Origin: Pseudomonas cannabina
Lineage (GTDB): Bacteria > Pseudomonadota > Gammaproteobacteria > Pseudomonadales > Pseudomonadaceae
NCBI RefSeq assembly: GCF_900100365.1
Contig: NZ_FNKU01000001.1
Location: 2,666,001-2,730,000, forward strand
Reading direction: 5' to 3'
Length of the DNA: 64,000 nt
Shown here: positions 25,068 through 33,390 of the stretch, piece by piece
How the letters are laid out: every line of letters begins with the position of its first letter
Position numbering within the stretch: the first letter of the stretch is position 1
The notes under the pieces: generated by a model
Database searches by the model: none
Seen by the model: only the letters and a program-made list of their open reading frames with translations
What the model was told of the DNA's origin: nothing
Position numbers and translations under genes: made by a program

Positions 25068-26261
25068 ATGAACCAGACCCTGAAGGTGCCGCTGCGCCCG
25101 CTGGCCGACTCATCGCCGTCCGCCATGGTCGCCGGCTTCATCGCCATGATGACGGGCTGCACCAGTTCGCTGGCGCTGATCTTCCAGGCCGGACAGGCGG
25201 CGCAGTTGAGCAGTGTGCAGGTTTCTTCGTGGCTGTGGTCTTTGTTCGTGGGCATGGCTGTGTGCAGCATCGGCCTCTCGTTGCGCTATCGCACGCCCAT
25301 CACCGTGGCATGGTCGACCCCCGGCGCGGCGTTGCTGATCACCAGTCTGGGTGGCGTCAGCTACCCGCAGGCGGTCGGTGCGTTCATCACCAGTGCGCTT
25401 CTGGTCGTTCTGTGCGGCGTAACCGGCACATTCGAACGGCTGGTGAGACGCTTGCCCGCTTCATTGGCGGCAGCCATGCTGGCAGGCATTCTGTTCCGGA
25501 TCGGCAGTGAGATTTTCGTCGCGGCCCAGCACCGTACCAGCCTGGTGACGGGCATGTTCCTCACTTATCTGCTGGTCAAGCGCGCCTCGCCACGTTACTC
25601 GGTACTGCTCGCCTTGCTGGTTGGCATTGTGATCTCCGGCCTGTCGGGATTGCTCGACTTTGGCGGGATGGCTCTGGACGTGGCTGTGCCAGTATGGACA
25701 ACACCGGAATTTTCCTGGGCGGCCACCGTCAGCATCAGCATTCCGCTGTTCGTGGTAGCGATGACCTCGCAGAACATGCCGGGCGTGGCTGTGTTACGCG
25801 CCGACGGTTATTACCCGCCCACCTCGCCGCTGATTTCGACGACCGGAATTGCCTCGCTGCTGACCGCACCGTTCGGCTGCCACGGGATCAATCTGGCAGC
25901 CATCAGCGCGGCGATCTGCACCAGCCCGCATGCTCATCAGGACAAGACGAAGCGCTACACCGCAGCGATCTGGTGCGGCATTTTTTACGGCATCGCCGGC
26001 CTCTTTGGCGGGACCCTCGCGGCGCTGTTCAGCGCGTTCCCCAAAGAGCTGGTGCTGTCGATTGCAGCACTGGCGCTGTTCGGCTCGATCATCAATGGCT
26101 TGACGGTCGCCATGGCCGAACCGAAACAACGCGAACCTGCATTGATCACCTTCATGGTAACTGCATCGGGCATGACGCTGTTTTCCATCGGCTCGGCATT
26201 ATGGGGCATCATCGCAGGCGTGGTGACGCTGCTGATTCTGAACGCGCGCAAGGCTGATTGA
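25068..26261 (+). CDS. BenE-family benzoate/proton symporter-like transporter
   Basis: A 397-residue inner-membrane protein with about twelve transmembrane segments. The N-terminal SPSAMVAGFIAMMTGCTSS, the segment TPGAALLITSLGGVSYPQAVGAF, and TSQNMPGVAVLRADGY followed by APFGCHGINLAAISAAIC are hallmarks of the BenE family. No ben catabolic genes are nearby, so the substrate may be benzoate or another aromatic acid. The ATG 25068 was chosen with AAGGA about 10 bases upstream. It is convergent with the LD-carboxypeptidase gene. Confidence 0.88.
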   Translation: MNQTLKVPLRPLADSSPSAMVAGFIAMMTGCTSSLALIFQAGQAAQLSSVQVSSWLWSLFVGMAVCSIGLSLRYRTPITVAWSTPGAALLITSLGGVSYPQAVGAFITSALLVVLCGVTGTFERLVRRLPASLAAAMLAGILFRIGSEIFVAAQHRTSLVTGMFLTYLLVKRASPRYSVLLALLVGIVISGLSGLLDFGGMALDVAVPVWTTPEFSWAATVSISIPLFVVAMTSQNMPGVAVLRADGYYPPTSPLISTTGIASLLTAPFGCHGINLAAISAAICTSPHAHQDKTKRYTAAIWCGIFYGIAGLFGGTLAALFSAFPKELVLSIAALALFGSIINGLTVAMAEPKQREPALITFMVTASGMTLFSIGSALWGIIAGVVTLLILNARKAD

Positions 26262-26277
26262 GCCTGCGCCTCGCACT

Positions 26278-27219
26278 TCAGCGGGCGGCTGCGGACACCA
26301 GCAGGGTGCCAGCATCTGCATCGAGGATTGCCGGCATCCCCAGTGGCACGGCCTGATTGAGGTCGCCATGGCCGACCGGCAAGCCGCCGAGTACCGGGAT
26401 GCCCAGGCCGCCCAGCCGCTCCAGCAAGACATGCGCAGGGCTGATGGTGCCGCCGGTGTTCGCGGCCGGGGTGAACTCACCGACAGCAATGCCCGCCAGT
26501 CGCCCGAGAATGCCGCAGTTACCCAGATGGGTCAGCATGCGGTCAACCCGATAGGCGGGCTCGTTGACTTCTTCGATGAGCAGAATGGCACCGGTGAAGT
26601 CCGGCATGAACGGCGTACCGACCGAGGTATCGAGTATGCACAGGTTACCGCCGAGCAGCAGGCCTTTCGCACTGCCCGAGGTCCGTACACTGGCGGTCGG
26701 CGAACCGGGATCGGCCTTGAGCAACACGGATTCGGTACTCATCAGCACCTGACGCATACCGCTGACGAACAGCCCACCGCGTTCCAGTTGCGCAGCGATG
26801 GGCCCGTGAATGGTCGCCAGGCGCGCATGGTTCCATAGCGCGCCGTGCAGGGCGGTGATGTCGGAAAAGCCCGTCACCAGCTTCGGGTCGCGGCGCACGG
26901 CATCCATGTCAACTTGCTGCACGATGCGCTGCACACCATAGCCACCGCGCGTGCAAAGCACTGCGCGAATTTCCGGATCAGCCAGTGCCGCATTGAGGTC
27001 AGCGAGCCGCTCCTCGTCGGTCCCCGAATAGAACGAATAAGCACCCAGCGCATGAGGGTAGACACGCGGCCGTAGCCCCCAGCTCTTCAGGACCTCGACG
27101 GCCGCTTCGACCCTGGCAGCGGCGACCGGCCCGGCAGGCGATACCAGCGCCACGGCGTCACCTGCACGCAGAACTTGAGGTTGAAGGGTGTGCAGACTCG
27201 TCACGGGCATTGCAGTCAT
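26278..27219 (-). CDS. LD-carboxypeptidase (S66 peptidase family)
   Basis: A serine peptidase of family S66 that removes the terminal D-Ala from murein tetrapeptides during cell-wall recycling in the cytosol. Family marks are VALVSPAGPV at the N-terminus, VLCTRGGYGVQRI, LVTGFSDITALHGAL (nucleophile region), GGNLCILDTSVGTP, LLIEEVNEPAYRVDRML (catalytic Glu) and GLPVGHGD (catalytic His). The start is uncertain: ATG 27219 (MTAMPVTSL) is used, but ATG 27210 or 27231 are equally possible and none has a good ribosome site. Length is about 313 residues. Confidence 0.88.
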   Translation of the reverse strand: MTAMPVTSLHTLQPQVLRAGDAVALVSPAGPVAAARVEAAVEVLKSWGLRPRVYPHALGAYSFYSGTDEERLADLNAALADPEIRAVLCTRGGYGVQRIVQQVDMDAVRRDPKLVTGFSDITALHGALWNHARLATIHGPIAAQLERGGLFVSGMRQVLMSTESVLLKADPGSPTASVRTSGSAKGLLLGGNLCILDTSVGTPFMPDFTGAILLIEEVNEPAYRVDRMLTHLGNCGILGRLAGIAVGEFTPAANTGGTISPAHVLLERLGGLGIPVLGGLPVGHGDLNQAVPLGMPAILDADAGTLLVSAAAR

Positions 27220-27456
27220 CCGGGCATTCATTGAGCGGACAATGTAGAGCACCGAGGCAGGCGACTCAAGCCGCGCAGGCGCCCGGCGTGCGTCGCTCTG
27301 TGAATCGACTTGAACGCCACAGCCTGAGCGGACTCCTATCAACCACATGGATCAAACGGCATTCGCTCGATGATCGCTTGTTGCCTGAAGCTGCTTGCCG
27401 GACCAGTGTTGCGAGCGTTTGAATCCATTCTTGAACCATTTTTACGAGGCCCTGCC

Positions 27457-28464
27457 ATGACTGATCGTTCCAACCGCCAGTTTCTGCTCGCCAAACGCCC
27501 TTCGGGCACTGTGCGCCGTGATGACTTCACCTATCAGACTGTCCCGGTGACTGCCCTCGCCGACGGCCAGATTCTGGTCAAAAACAAATACCTGTCCCTG
27601 GACCCGGCCATGCGTGGCTGGATGAACGAGGGCAAGTCCTACATTCCGGCCGTGCAACTGGGCGAGGTCATGCGCGCACTGGGTGTGGGCGAAGTGCTTG
27701 AATCGAAAAACCCTAAATTTACCGTCGGCGATCATGTGCAAGGGGCCATCGGTGTTCAGGATTATTTTATCGGTGAGCCCAAGGGTTTCTACAAGGTAGA
27801 TACCCGCCTGGCTCCGCTGCCACTGTATCTGTCGGCGCTGGGCATGACTGGCATGACTGCTTACCTGGCGCTGCTGGACGTCGGTCAGCCAAAAAGCGGC
27901 GACACGGTGCTGATCTCCGGCGCAGCAGGTGCCGTTGGCAGCGTGGCCGGGCAGATTGCCAAAATCAAAGGCTGCCGGGTCGTCGGTATCGCCGGGGGCA
28001 AAGAGAAATGCCGCTTGCTGACTGAAGAGTTGGGATTCGATGCGGCGATCGACTACAAATCCGAGGACGTGCTGGACGCCGTGAAACGCCACTGCCCGGA
28101 CGGTGTGAATGTGTACTTCGACAACGTGGGCGGCGACATTCTGGACGCTGCACTCAGCCAATTGGCGGTCGGCGCACGCGTGGTGATCTGCGGTGCCATC
28201 AGCCAGTACAACAACACCACTGCTGTCAAAGGCCCGGCCAACTACATGTCGCTGCTGGTCAACCGCGCACGCATGGAAGGCTTCATCGTGCTTGATCACG
28301 CGGACCGCTTTGCAGAGGCTGGCCAGGTCATGGCGGGCTGGATCAAGGAAGGTAAGCTGAAGAGCAAAGAGCATATCGAAGAGGGTCTGGAGACATTCCC
28401 GGAGACCTTCCTGAAGCTGTTTACCGGTGACAACTACGGCAAGCTGATATTGAAAGTGGAATGA
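27457..28464 (+). CDS. NADP-dependent oxidoreductase (CurA/MDR type)
   Basis: A 335-residue zinc-free medium-chain reductase. The start MTDRSNRQFLLAKRP follows ACGAGG. The NADP-binding Rossmann part reads VLISGAAGAVGSVAGQIAKIKGCRVVGIAGG, followed by GFDAAIDYKSEDVLDAV and NVYFDNVGGDILDAAL, all typical of the prostaglandin-reductase/CurA group that reduces alpha,beta-unsaturated ketones and curcumin-like compounds. It is a single gene with a strong hairpin after it. The physiological substrate is not known. Confidence 0.92.
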   Translation: MTDRSNRQFLLAKRPSGTVRRDDFTYQTVPVTALADGQILVKNKYLSLDPAMRGWMNEGKSYIPAVQLGEVMRALGVGEVLESKNPKFTVGDHVQGAIGVQDYFIGEPKGFYKVDTRLAPLPLYLSALGMTGMTAYLALLDVGQPKSGDTVLISGAAGAVGSVAGQIAKIKGCRVVGIAGGKEKCRLLTEELGFDAAIDYKSEDVLDAVKRHCPDGVNVYFDNVGGDILDAALSQLAVGARVVICGAISQYNNTTAVKGPANYMSLLVNRARMEGFIVLDHADRFAEAGQVMAGWIKEGKLKSKEHIEEGLETFPETFLKLFTGDNYGKLILKVE

Positions 28465-28499
28465 AGGCAGCTGTTCTGTGCTGCACGCGTACCTGAATG

Positions 28500-28529
28500 A
28501 CTCTCGTGCCAGTGCGGTGGCACGAGAGT
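28500..28529. terminator. Strong hairpin after the CurA-like gene
   Basis: A perfect 12-base stem (ACTCTCGTGCCA against TGGCACGAGAGT) with a six-base loop starts 36 bases after the stop codon. It lacks a T-run, so it may slow or protect transcript ends rather than act as a full intrinsic terminator. Confidence 0.45.
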
Positions 28530-28535
28530 GAGATC

Positions 28536-28585
28536 ATCGTTCCGCACGCTCCAGCATGCGAATGCAGTTCGAGAAGCTCTGCGTC
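28536..28585. repeat. Degenerate REP-like intergenic repeat
   Basis: The words CATCGTTCC, GCACGCTCC and GCATGCGAATGCAGTTC followed by CTCTGCGTCGCA resemble the REP-type repeat that recurs in P. syringae intergenic DNA; a related but clearer block lies at 37257-37315. The assignment is from memory of the pattern and needs a genome-wide count. Confidence 0.4.
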
Positions 28586-28607
28586 GCACAATAATCGGGG
28601 TGAGTGA

Positions 28608-29306
28608 TCAGGCCAGTTCGGCGACCACTGCGGCCAGTGCCTTGGTCGGGTCGGCGGCCTGGCTGATCGGGCGGCCGATTACCAGGTAGTCGGAGCCTGC
28701 GTCCAGTGCCTGGCGCGGAGTCAGAATGCGGCGCTGGTCGTCTTGCGCGCTGCCCGCCGGGCGGATGCCGGGGGTAACCAGTTGCAGTGACGGGTGGGCC
28801 GCTTTCAACGCCTGCGCCTCCATCGCAGAACAGACCAGCCCGTCCATGCCGGCTTTTTCAGCCAGCGCCGCCAGGCGCAACACCTGCACCTGCGGATCGA
28901 TGTCCAGACCGATACCGGCGAGGTCTTCGCGCTCCATGCTGGTCAGCACTGTCACACCAATCAGCAAAGGCTGCGGGCCGGTGCGCTGCTCAAGCACTTC
29001 ACGGCATGCAGCCATCATGCGCAGCCCCCCGGAGCAGTGCACATTGACCATCCACACGCCCATTTCTGCCGCCGCCTTGACGGCCATGGCGGTGGTGTTG
29101 GGAATATCATGGAATTTGAGATCCAGAAACACTTCGAAGCCCTTTTCGCGCAGGGTTTCGACGATGTCCGATGCGCAACTGGTGAACAGCTCCTTGCCCA
29201 CCTTGACCCGGCACAGCGTGGGATCAAGTTGATCCGCCAGCCGCAGAGCGGCTTCGCGGGTCGGAAAATCCAGGGCGACGATGACAGGAGTCTGGCAGGC
29301 GGACAT
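28608..29306 (-). CDS. pyrF: Orotidine 5'-phosphate decarboxylase
   Basis: A 232-residue TIM-barrel enzyme that makes UMP from orotidine monophosphate, the last step of de novo pyrimidine synthesis. The catalytic Asp-Lys-Asp cluster is visible in [13 protein letters not shown] (near residue 60), with VIVALDFPT at the N-terminus and VTPGIRPAG and YLVIGRPIS as phosphate loops at the C-terminal end. ATG 29304-29306 gives the standard [12 protein letters not shown] start. Monocistronic as far as can be seen. Confidence 0.97.
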   Translation of the reverse strand: MSACQTPVIVALDFPTREAALRLADQLDPTLCRVKVGKELFTSCASDIVETLREKGFEVFLDLKFHDIPNTTAMAVKAAAEMGVWMVNVHCSGGLRMMAACREVLEQRTGPQPLLIGVTVLTSMEREDLAGIGLDIDPQVQVLRLAALAEKAGMDGLVCSAMEAQALKAAHPSLQLVTPGIRPAGSAQDDQRRILTPRQALDAGSDYLVIGRPISQAADPTKALAAVVAELA

Positions 29307-29597
29307 GAGCGTGGTCTCAGGTAAGTCGAAATCGGCGCGCATTGTAGCCGAACCGGCGAACGGGCGGGACCCGTAGATCGGTATTTGCCCGGATCGCCGC
29401 AAAAAACCCAACGATTCCCTGCACTTGCAGCGAACACTCGTGCGCTCGATTGCACCAAACCTGCACAAGGGAATGAATCGATTAACCCTGGCGTTCTGCA
29501 AACGACCTCTTTTGAAGCATTACGACGGCCGTTCATGCACTGGCACGGCCTCTGCAACAGGATGTTTCAACGATGACAGAACCTCAGGGAGACGATA

Positions 29598-30962
29598 ATG
29601 AGTACTCAACTCAAGCCTACGCTTGGCACGCTTCATCTATGGGGGATTGCGGTCGGGCTGGTGATCTCCGGCGAATACTTCGGCTGGAGCTACGGCTGGG
29701 GCGTGGCGGGTACGCTGGGCTTTTTGGTAACAGCCCTGATGGTCGCGACCATGTACACCTGCTTCATCTTCAGCTTTACCGAACTGACCACCGCGATCCC
29801 TCACGCCGGTGGCCCGTTCGCTTATAGTCGCCGTGCCTTTGGCGAGAAAGGCGGGCTGATCGCCGGTATGGCGACGCTGATCGAATTCGTCTTCGCGCCA
29901 CCGGCCATCGCCATGGCCATCGGTGCCTATCTCAATGTTCAGTATCCGGGTCTGGACCCCAAGCACGCCGCCGTCGGAGCCTATATCGTATTCATGGCGC
30001 TCAATATCGTTGGCGTGAAACTGGCCGCAACCTTTGAACTGGTGGTGTGCATTCTGGCGGTTGCCGAGTTGCTGGTGTTCATGGGCGTGGTCGCGCCGGC
30101 CTTCAGCTTCAGCAATTTCGCCCTCAATGGCTGGGCGGGTTCGCAGACGTTCGGGCCTGAAGCGATTGCCGGCATGTTCGCGGCGATTCCATTCGCGATC
30201 TGGTTCTTTCTGGCCATCGAAGGTGCCGCCATGGCGGCTGAAGAAGCCAAGGACCCGAAACGTACCATCCCGAAAGCGTACATCAGCGGGATCATCACCC
30301 TCGTGGTGCTGGCCCTCGGCGTGATGCTGTTTGCCGGTGGCGTGGGCGACTGGCGCACCCTGGCCAACATCAACGACCCGCTGCCGCAAGCCATGAAGGC
30401 AGTGGTCGGTGACAGCTCCGGCTGGCTGCACATGCTGGTGTGGATTGGCCTGTTTGGCCTGGTTGCCAGCCTCCACGGCATCATCATGGGCTACTCGCGC
30501 CAGTTCTTCGCCCTCGCCCGCGCCGGCTACCTGCCTGCCTCGCTGGCCAAACTGTCACGCTTTCAGACACCACACCGGGCGATCATTGCCGGCGGCCTGA
30601 TCGGCATCGCCGCGATTTACAGCGATGGCCTGATCAACCTGAGCGGCATGACCTTGACGGCTGCGATGATTACCATGGCCGTGTTCGGCGCAATCGTCAT
30701 GTACATCATGAGCATGCTCAGCCTGTTCAAACTGCGCAAAACCGAGCCTAAGCTGGAGCGCACGTTCCGCGCTCCGGGCTACCCGGTGGTGCCTGGCATT
30801 GCCCTGGTTCTGGCGGTGGTGTGCCTGGTGGCAATGGCCTGGTTCAATTTGCTGATAGGCCTGATTTTTCTGGGCCTGATGGCGATCGGCTTCATCTACT
30901 TCAGCCTGACCGCCCGCTCGCGCGCCGAGGCTCCGGCCGATGCGATGCTGACTGGCCGATAA
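29598..30962 (+). CDS. eat: Ethanolamine permease (APC superfamily)
   Basis: A 454-residue inner-membrane transporter with about twelve transmembrane helices. The sequence LHLWGIAVGLVISGEYFGWS at the N-terminus, AIPHAGGPFAYSRRAFGE, and LAIEGAAMAAEEAKDPKRTIPKAY place it in the ethanolamine-permease branch of the amino acid/polyamine/organocation family. In many pseudomonads this gene is next to ethanolamine ammonia-lyase genes; here none is present in the window, so the permease stands alone. AGGGAG precedes the ATG. Confidence 0.9.
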   Translation: MSTQLKPTLGTLHLWGIAVGLVISGEYFGWSYGWGVAGTLGFLVTALMVATMYTCFIFSFTELTTAIPHAGGPFAYSRRAFGEKGGLIAGMATLIEFVFAPPAIAMAIGAYLNVQYPGLDPKHAAVGAYIVFMALNIVGVKLAATFELVVCILAVAELLVFMGVVAPAFSFSNFALNGWAGSQTFGPEAIAGMFAAIPFAIWFFLAIEGAAMAAEEAKDPKRTIPKAYISGIITLVVLALGVMLFAGGVGDWRTLANINDPLPQAMKAVVGDSSGWLHMLVWIGLFGLVASLHGIIMGYSRQFFALARAGYLPASLAKLSRFQTPHRAIIAGGLIGIAAIYSDGLINLSGMTLTAAMITMAVFGAIVMYIMSMLSLFKLRKTEPKLERTFRAPGYPVVPGIALVLAVVCLVAMAWFNLLIGLIFLGLMAIGFIYFSLTARSRAEAPADAMLTGR

Positions 30963-31101
30963 TCGCAAACAGACTCTCCCCATGCTGTGTGCAAACAGTG
31001 TTGCGTGCAAACAGTCTTGCACGCAACGCGCTTGTGGCGCGTACACTTGAACCATTGAGCAGCCTCGCTGCTCAAACCGGTATCACAACAAGGAGAGCGC
31101 T

Positions 31102-31269
31102 ATGCCCTGGTATGCCTGGTTAATTCTGCTCGTAGCCATCGGCTCGATTGTCGGCGGTCTGATGATGCTGCGCGACACAGCCAAGAAACTGCCCCTGACC
31201 GAAGAACAGCTCAAGCGTGTTCATGAGCGCAATGCGGAAATGGACGCCAAGGACGCCAGAGACCGCTGA
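31102..31269 (+). CDS. DUF2897 family small membrane protein
   Basis: A 55-residue protein starting MPWYAWLILLVAIGSIVGGL. It has one N-terminal transmembrane helix followed by a charged cytosolic helix (LTEEQLKRVHERNAEMDAKD). The pattern matches DUF2897, short membrane proteins of unknown function found in gammaproteobacteria. An excellent ribosome site (AAGGAG) lies 6 bases ahead of the ATG. It follows the ethanolamine permease in the same direction but with 139 bases between, so a separate promoter is likely. Confidence 0.8.
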   Translation: MPWYAWLILLVAIGSIVGGLMMLRDTAKKLPLTEEQLKRVHERNAEMDAKDARDR

Positions 31270-31341
31270 GTCAGCAAAGGTGGCAGATCGTTAACGCTGT
31301 CACCCTTCCCTCTTTGCCCCTGTATCTTTCTTGCACGTGCC

Positions 31342-32169
31342 TTATTGCACAGCAGAGCTGGTACTCATCGGCAGTACCTTGATATGCAACGGCTGAAAGA
31401 TATCCGCCAGCGTTCCCGCACTGCGCAGCTGCTCCAGCAATACGGTGAAGTGCGCGACGTCGATATTGCCGTTGGGGCGCAATAAGGCATATTGCCGATA
31501 AATCTGGTCAACACGGTCGGACACCATCAATTGTCCGGCTTCGTCCTTGTTATGGGCCATGAAGTCAATCAGATAGGAACGGGTCACTGGCGCAATATCC
31601 ACTCGCCCGCGCACGACCATCAGCAGATTACTGTCGTGAGAGTAGGTCGAGGTAATATTGAAGTGCTCGTTCAGAAACTTCTGATCGGTATTGAAGTTGG
31701 CAAAACCGTAGTGATACCCGGAAAACACGGCCAGGCGCTTTCCGGACAGCGTGTCGAAATAGTCCTGTTCACGACCTTCCGCCCGCCGGGCCACGTACAC
31801 CTCGGCATCTTCAAGGCCCATGTCGACGGTTTCATGGGGAATGTCTTTCCAGCCCCAGTCAGGGTTTTCAAAGATCGCGATGTCGAAACGGCCTTCAGTA
31901 AAATCGCGAAAGCGCCGTGCCACTGAGGTCGGGATCATCACGAACTGGTAATCATCCTGCGCAGCGTTCAAGGCGGCGATCAGGCGCGGCAACAGACCGG
32001 TGTCTTCACCTTTTTCGGGACGCACCATATATGGCGGGAAATGCACCGCAGCCAAACGCACCACTTGCGCTGCGAAACACTGCGAACCCGTCAACAGCAA
32101 GAGCAGCAGACAGACGCCCACTGCCGCGCTGCGCAGTTGCCCATTGATTATCACTGCAAGTCTTTTCAT
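31342..32169 (-). CDS. Periplasmic solute-binding protein (PBP2-type)
   Basis: A 275-residue protein with a signal peptide (MKRLAVIINGQ, then VCLLLLLLTGSQCFA). The mature part has the type 2 periplasmic binding fold: VRLAAVHFPPYMVRPEKGEDTGLLPRLI, then FTEGRFDIAIFENPDWGW and GKRLAVFSGYHYGFAN. Such proteins bind amino acids or related ligands for ABC transporters or sensors. No permease or ATPase gene is adjacent, so it may be an orphan. The start could also be the TTG at 32187, which has the better purine tract; ATG 32169 fits the signal peptide. Confidence 0.82.
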   Translation of the reverse strand: MKRLAVIINGQLRSAAVGVCLLLLLLTGSQCFAAQVVRLAAVHFPPYMVRPEKGEDTGLLPRLIAALNAAQDDYQFVMIPTSVARRFRDFTEGRFDIAIFENPDWGWKDIPHETVDMGLEDAEVYVARRAEGREQDYFDTLSGKRLAVFSGYHYGFANFNTDQKFLNEHFNITSTYSHDSNLLMVVRGRVDIAPVTRSYLIDFMAHNKDEAGQLMVSDRVDQIYRQYALLRPNGNIDVAHFTVLLEQLRSAGTLADIFQPLHIKVLPMSTSSAVQ

Positions 32170-32415
32170 AAAAACAACATTAATCAAAGCCCCCCACGCT
32201 ATGCGGTTTCCCTGATTTAAACAACTGTCAAATCACCGGCGTCAGCGAGTTTGAAGTACTGTCTGCTTTATACGTGCAATAAACTGGCACGCTGCAACAA
32301 CGCGGTATCGCTTGATCAGTATCGAGGCAGACAGGACCAGCGGTGCGACAGAGACCGGCACAGCGGGTCAATGTGGCTACGCTGTAGTCATTCAACAGGG
32401 TAAGGGAGCTTGATA

Positions 32416-32958
32416 ATGCCACATTGGCTGGTGATTGATCTGGAGGCTACCACCGAAGAGGGTGGCTGGCCGGTCGCAGAAATGGAAGTCATCGAGATAG
32501 GCGCGACGCTGGTCAATCAGGACGGGCGCGAGCTGGATCACTTCGAGCGCTTCGTACGTCCCGTCCGCAGGCCGCTGCTGACCCATTTCTGTCGCGAACT
32601 GACCCATATAACTCAGAGCAACATCGACAGCGCCGCACCGCTCACCGCCGTATGGCCGCAGTTCGAACGCTGGCTTGCCCATCATCGCGCTCGCGTGGTG
32701 GGCTGGGCGAGCTGGGGGGATTACGATCGACAGCAACTGGAAGAGGAATGGCGCAACCATCAACTCGACAGCGCCCTGTCCAGCATGCCTCACGTCAATC
32801 TCAAGCAGCGCTTTGCCCAGGCTCGTCACCTGCAAAAACCGCTGGGCCTGAACAGCGCCCTGCAATTGGCCGGCATGCAGTTTTCCGGTCAGCAACACAG
32901 AGCACTGGTCGATGCGCGCAACACCGCGAGGCTGCTGCCGCTGATTCTGACCAACTGA
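32416..32958 (+). CDS. DEDDh 3'-5' exonuclease (ERI-1-like)
   Basis: A 180-residue nuclease starting MPHWLVIDLEATTEEGG. The acidic catalytic residues are in VIDLEAT (Asp, Glu), WASWGDYDRQQL (Asp) and QQHRALVDARNTARL (His and last Asp), the full DEDDh set. The segment EVIEIGATLVNQDGREL is typical of the KapD/ERI-1 group that trims RNA 3' ends, although DNA substrates are possible. ATG 32416 was preferred to the TTG at 32410 because AAGGGAG is well placed. Confidence 0.88.
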   Translation: MPHWLVIDLEATTEEGGWPVAEMEVIEIGATLVNQDGRELDHFERFVRPVRRPLLTHFCRELTHITQSNIDSAAPLTAVWPQFERWLAHHRARVVGWASWGDYDRQQLEEEWRNHQLDSALSSMPHVNLKQRFAQARHLQKPLGLNSALQLAGMQFSGQQHRALVDARNTARLLPLILTN

Positions 32959-33069
32959 ACATTCATGCTTGCGGACGACACTCTAATGACACTCTAATCA
33001 GGCGTGACGGGGTTTGGCGGGTTGGGCATACTGGCGAGCCATTTCCAGCCCTTTCATAAGGAACCGCTC

Positions 33070-33351
33070 ATGTTCAAGGTCAACGAGTACTTCGACGGCA
33101 CCGTCAAATCCATCGCCTTCAGCCAGGCCGAAGGTCAGGCAACCATCGGCGTCATGGCCGCGGGCGAATATGAGTTCGGCACTGCACAGCGGGAAATCAT
33201 GCACGTTATTTCCGGTGAGCTGAATGTGAAACTGCCTGACAGCAGCGACTGGGAGACTTTCTCCACCGGCAGCCAGTTCAAGGTACCGGCAAACAGCAAG
33301 TTCCAGCTCAAGGTCAGCGTCGATACCGCTTACCTGTGTGAATATCGCTGA
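33070..33351 (+). CDS. ppnP: Pyrimidine/purine nucleoside phosphorylase PpnP
   Basis: A 93-residue single-domain cupin starting [17 protein letters not shown]. The family phrases [17 protein letters not shown] (here [26 protein letters not shown]), [22 protein letters not shown] and AYLCEY are all present, and the length is standard. The enzyme splits many nucleosides with phosphate into base and ribose-1-phosphate. AAGGA precedes the ATG; the frame open upstream to 33004 lacks a ribosome site. The gene is convergent with the ABC exporter gene. Confidence 0.93.
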   Translation: MFKVNEYFDGTVKSIAFSQAEGQATIGVMAAGEYEFGTAQREIMHVISGELNVKLPDSSDWETFSTGSQFKVPANSKFQLKVSVDTAYLCEYR

Positions 33352-33390
33352 GACCGATCAGTGGGAGGTCATCGCCTACCCTTTGACGGC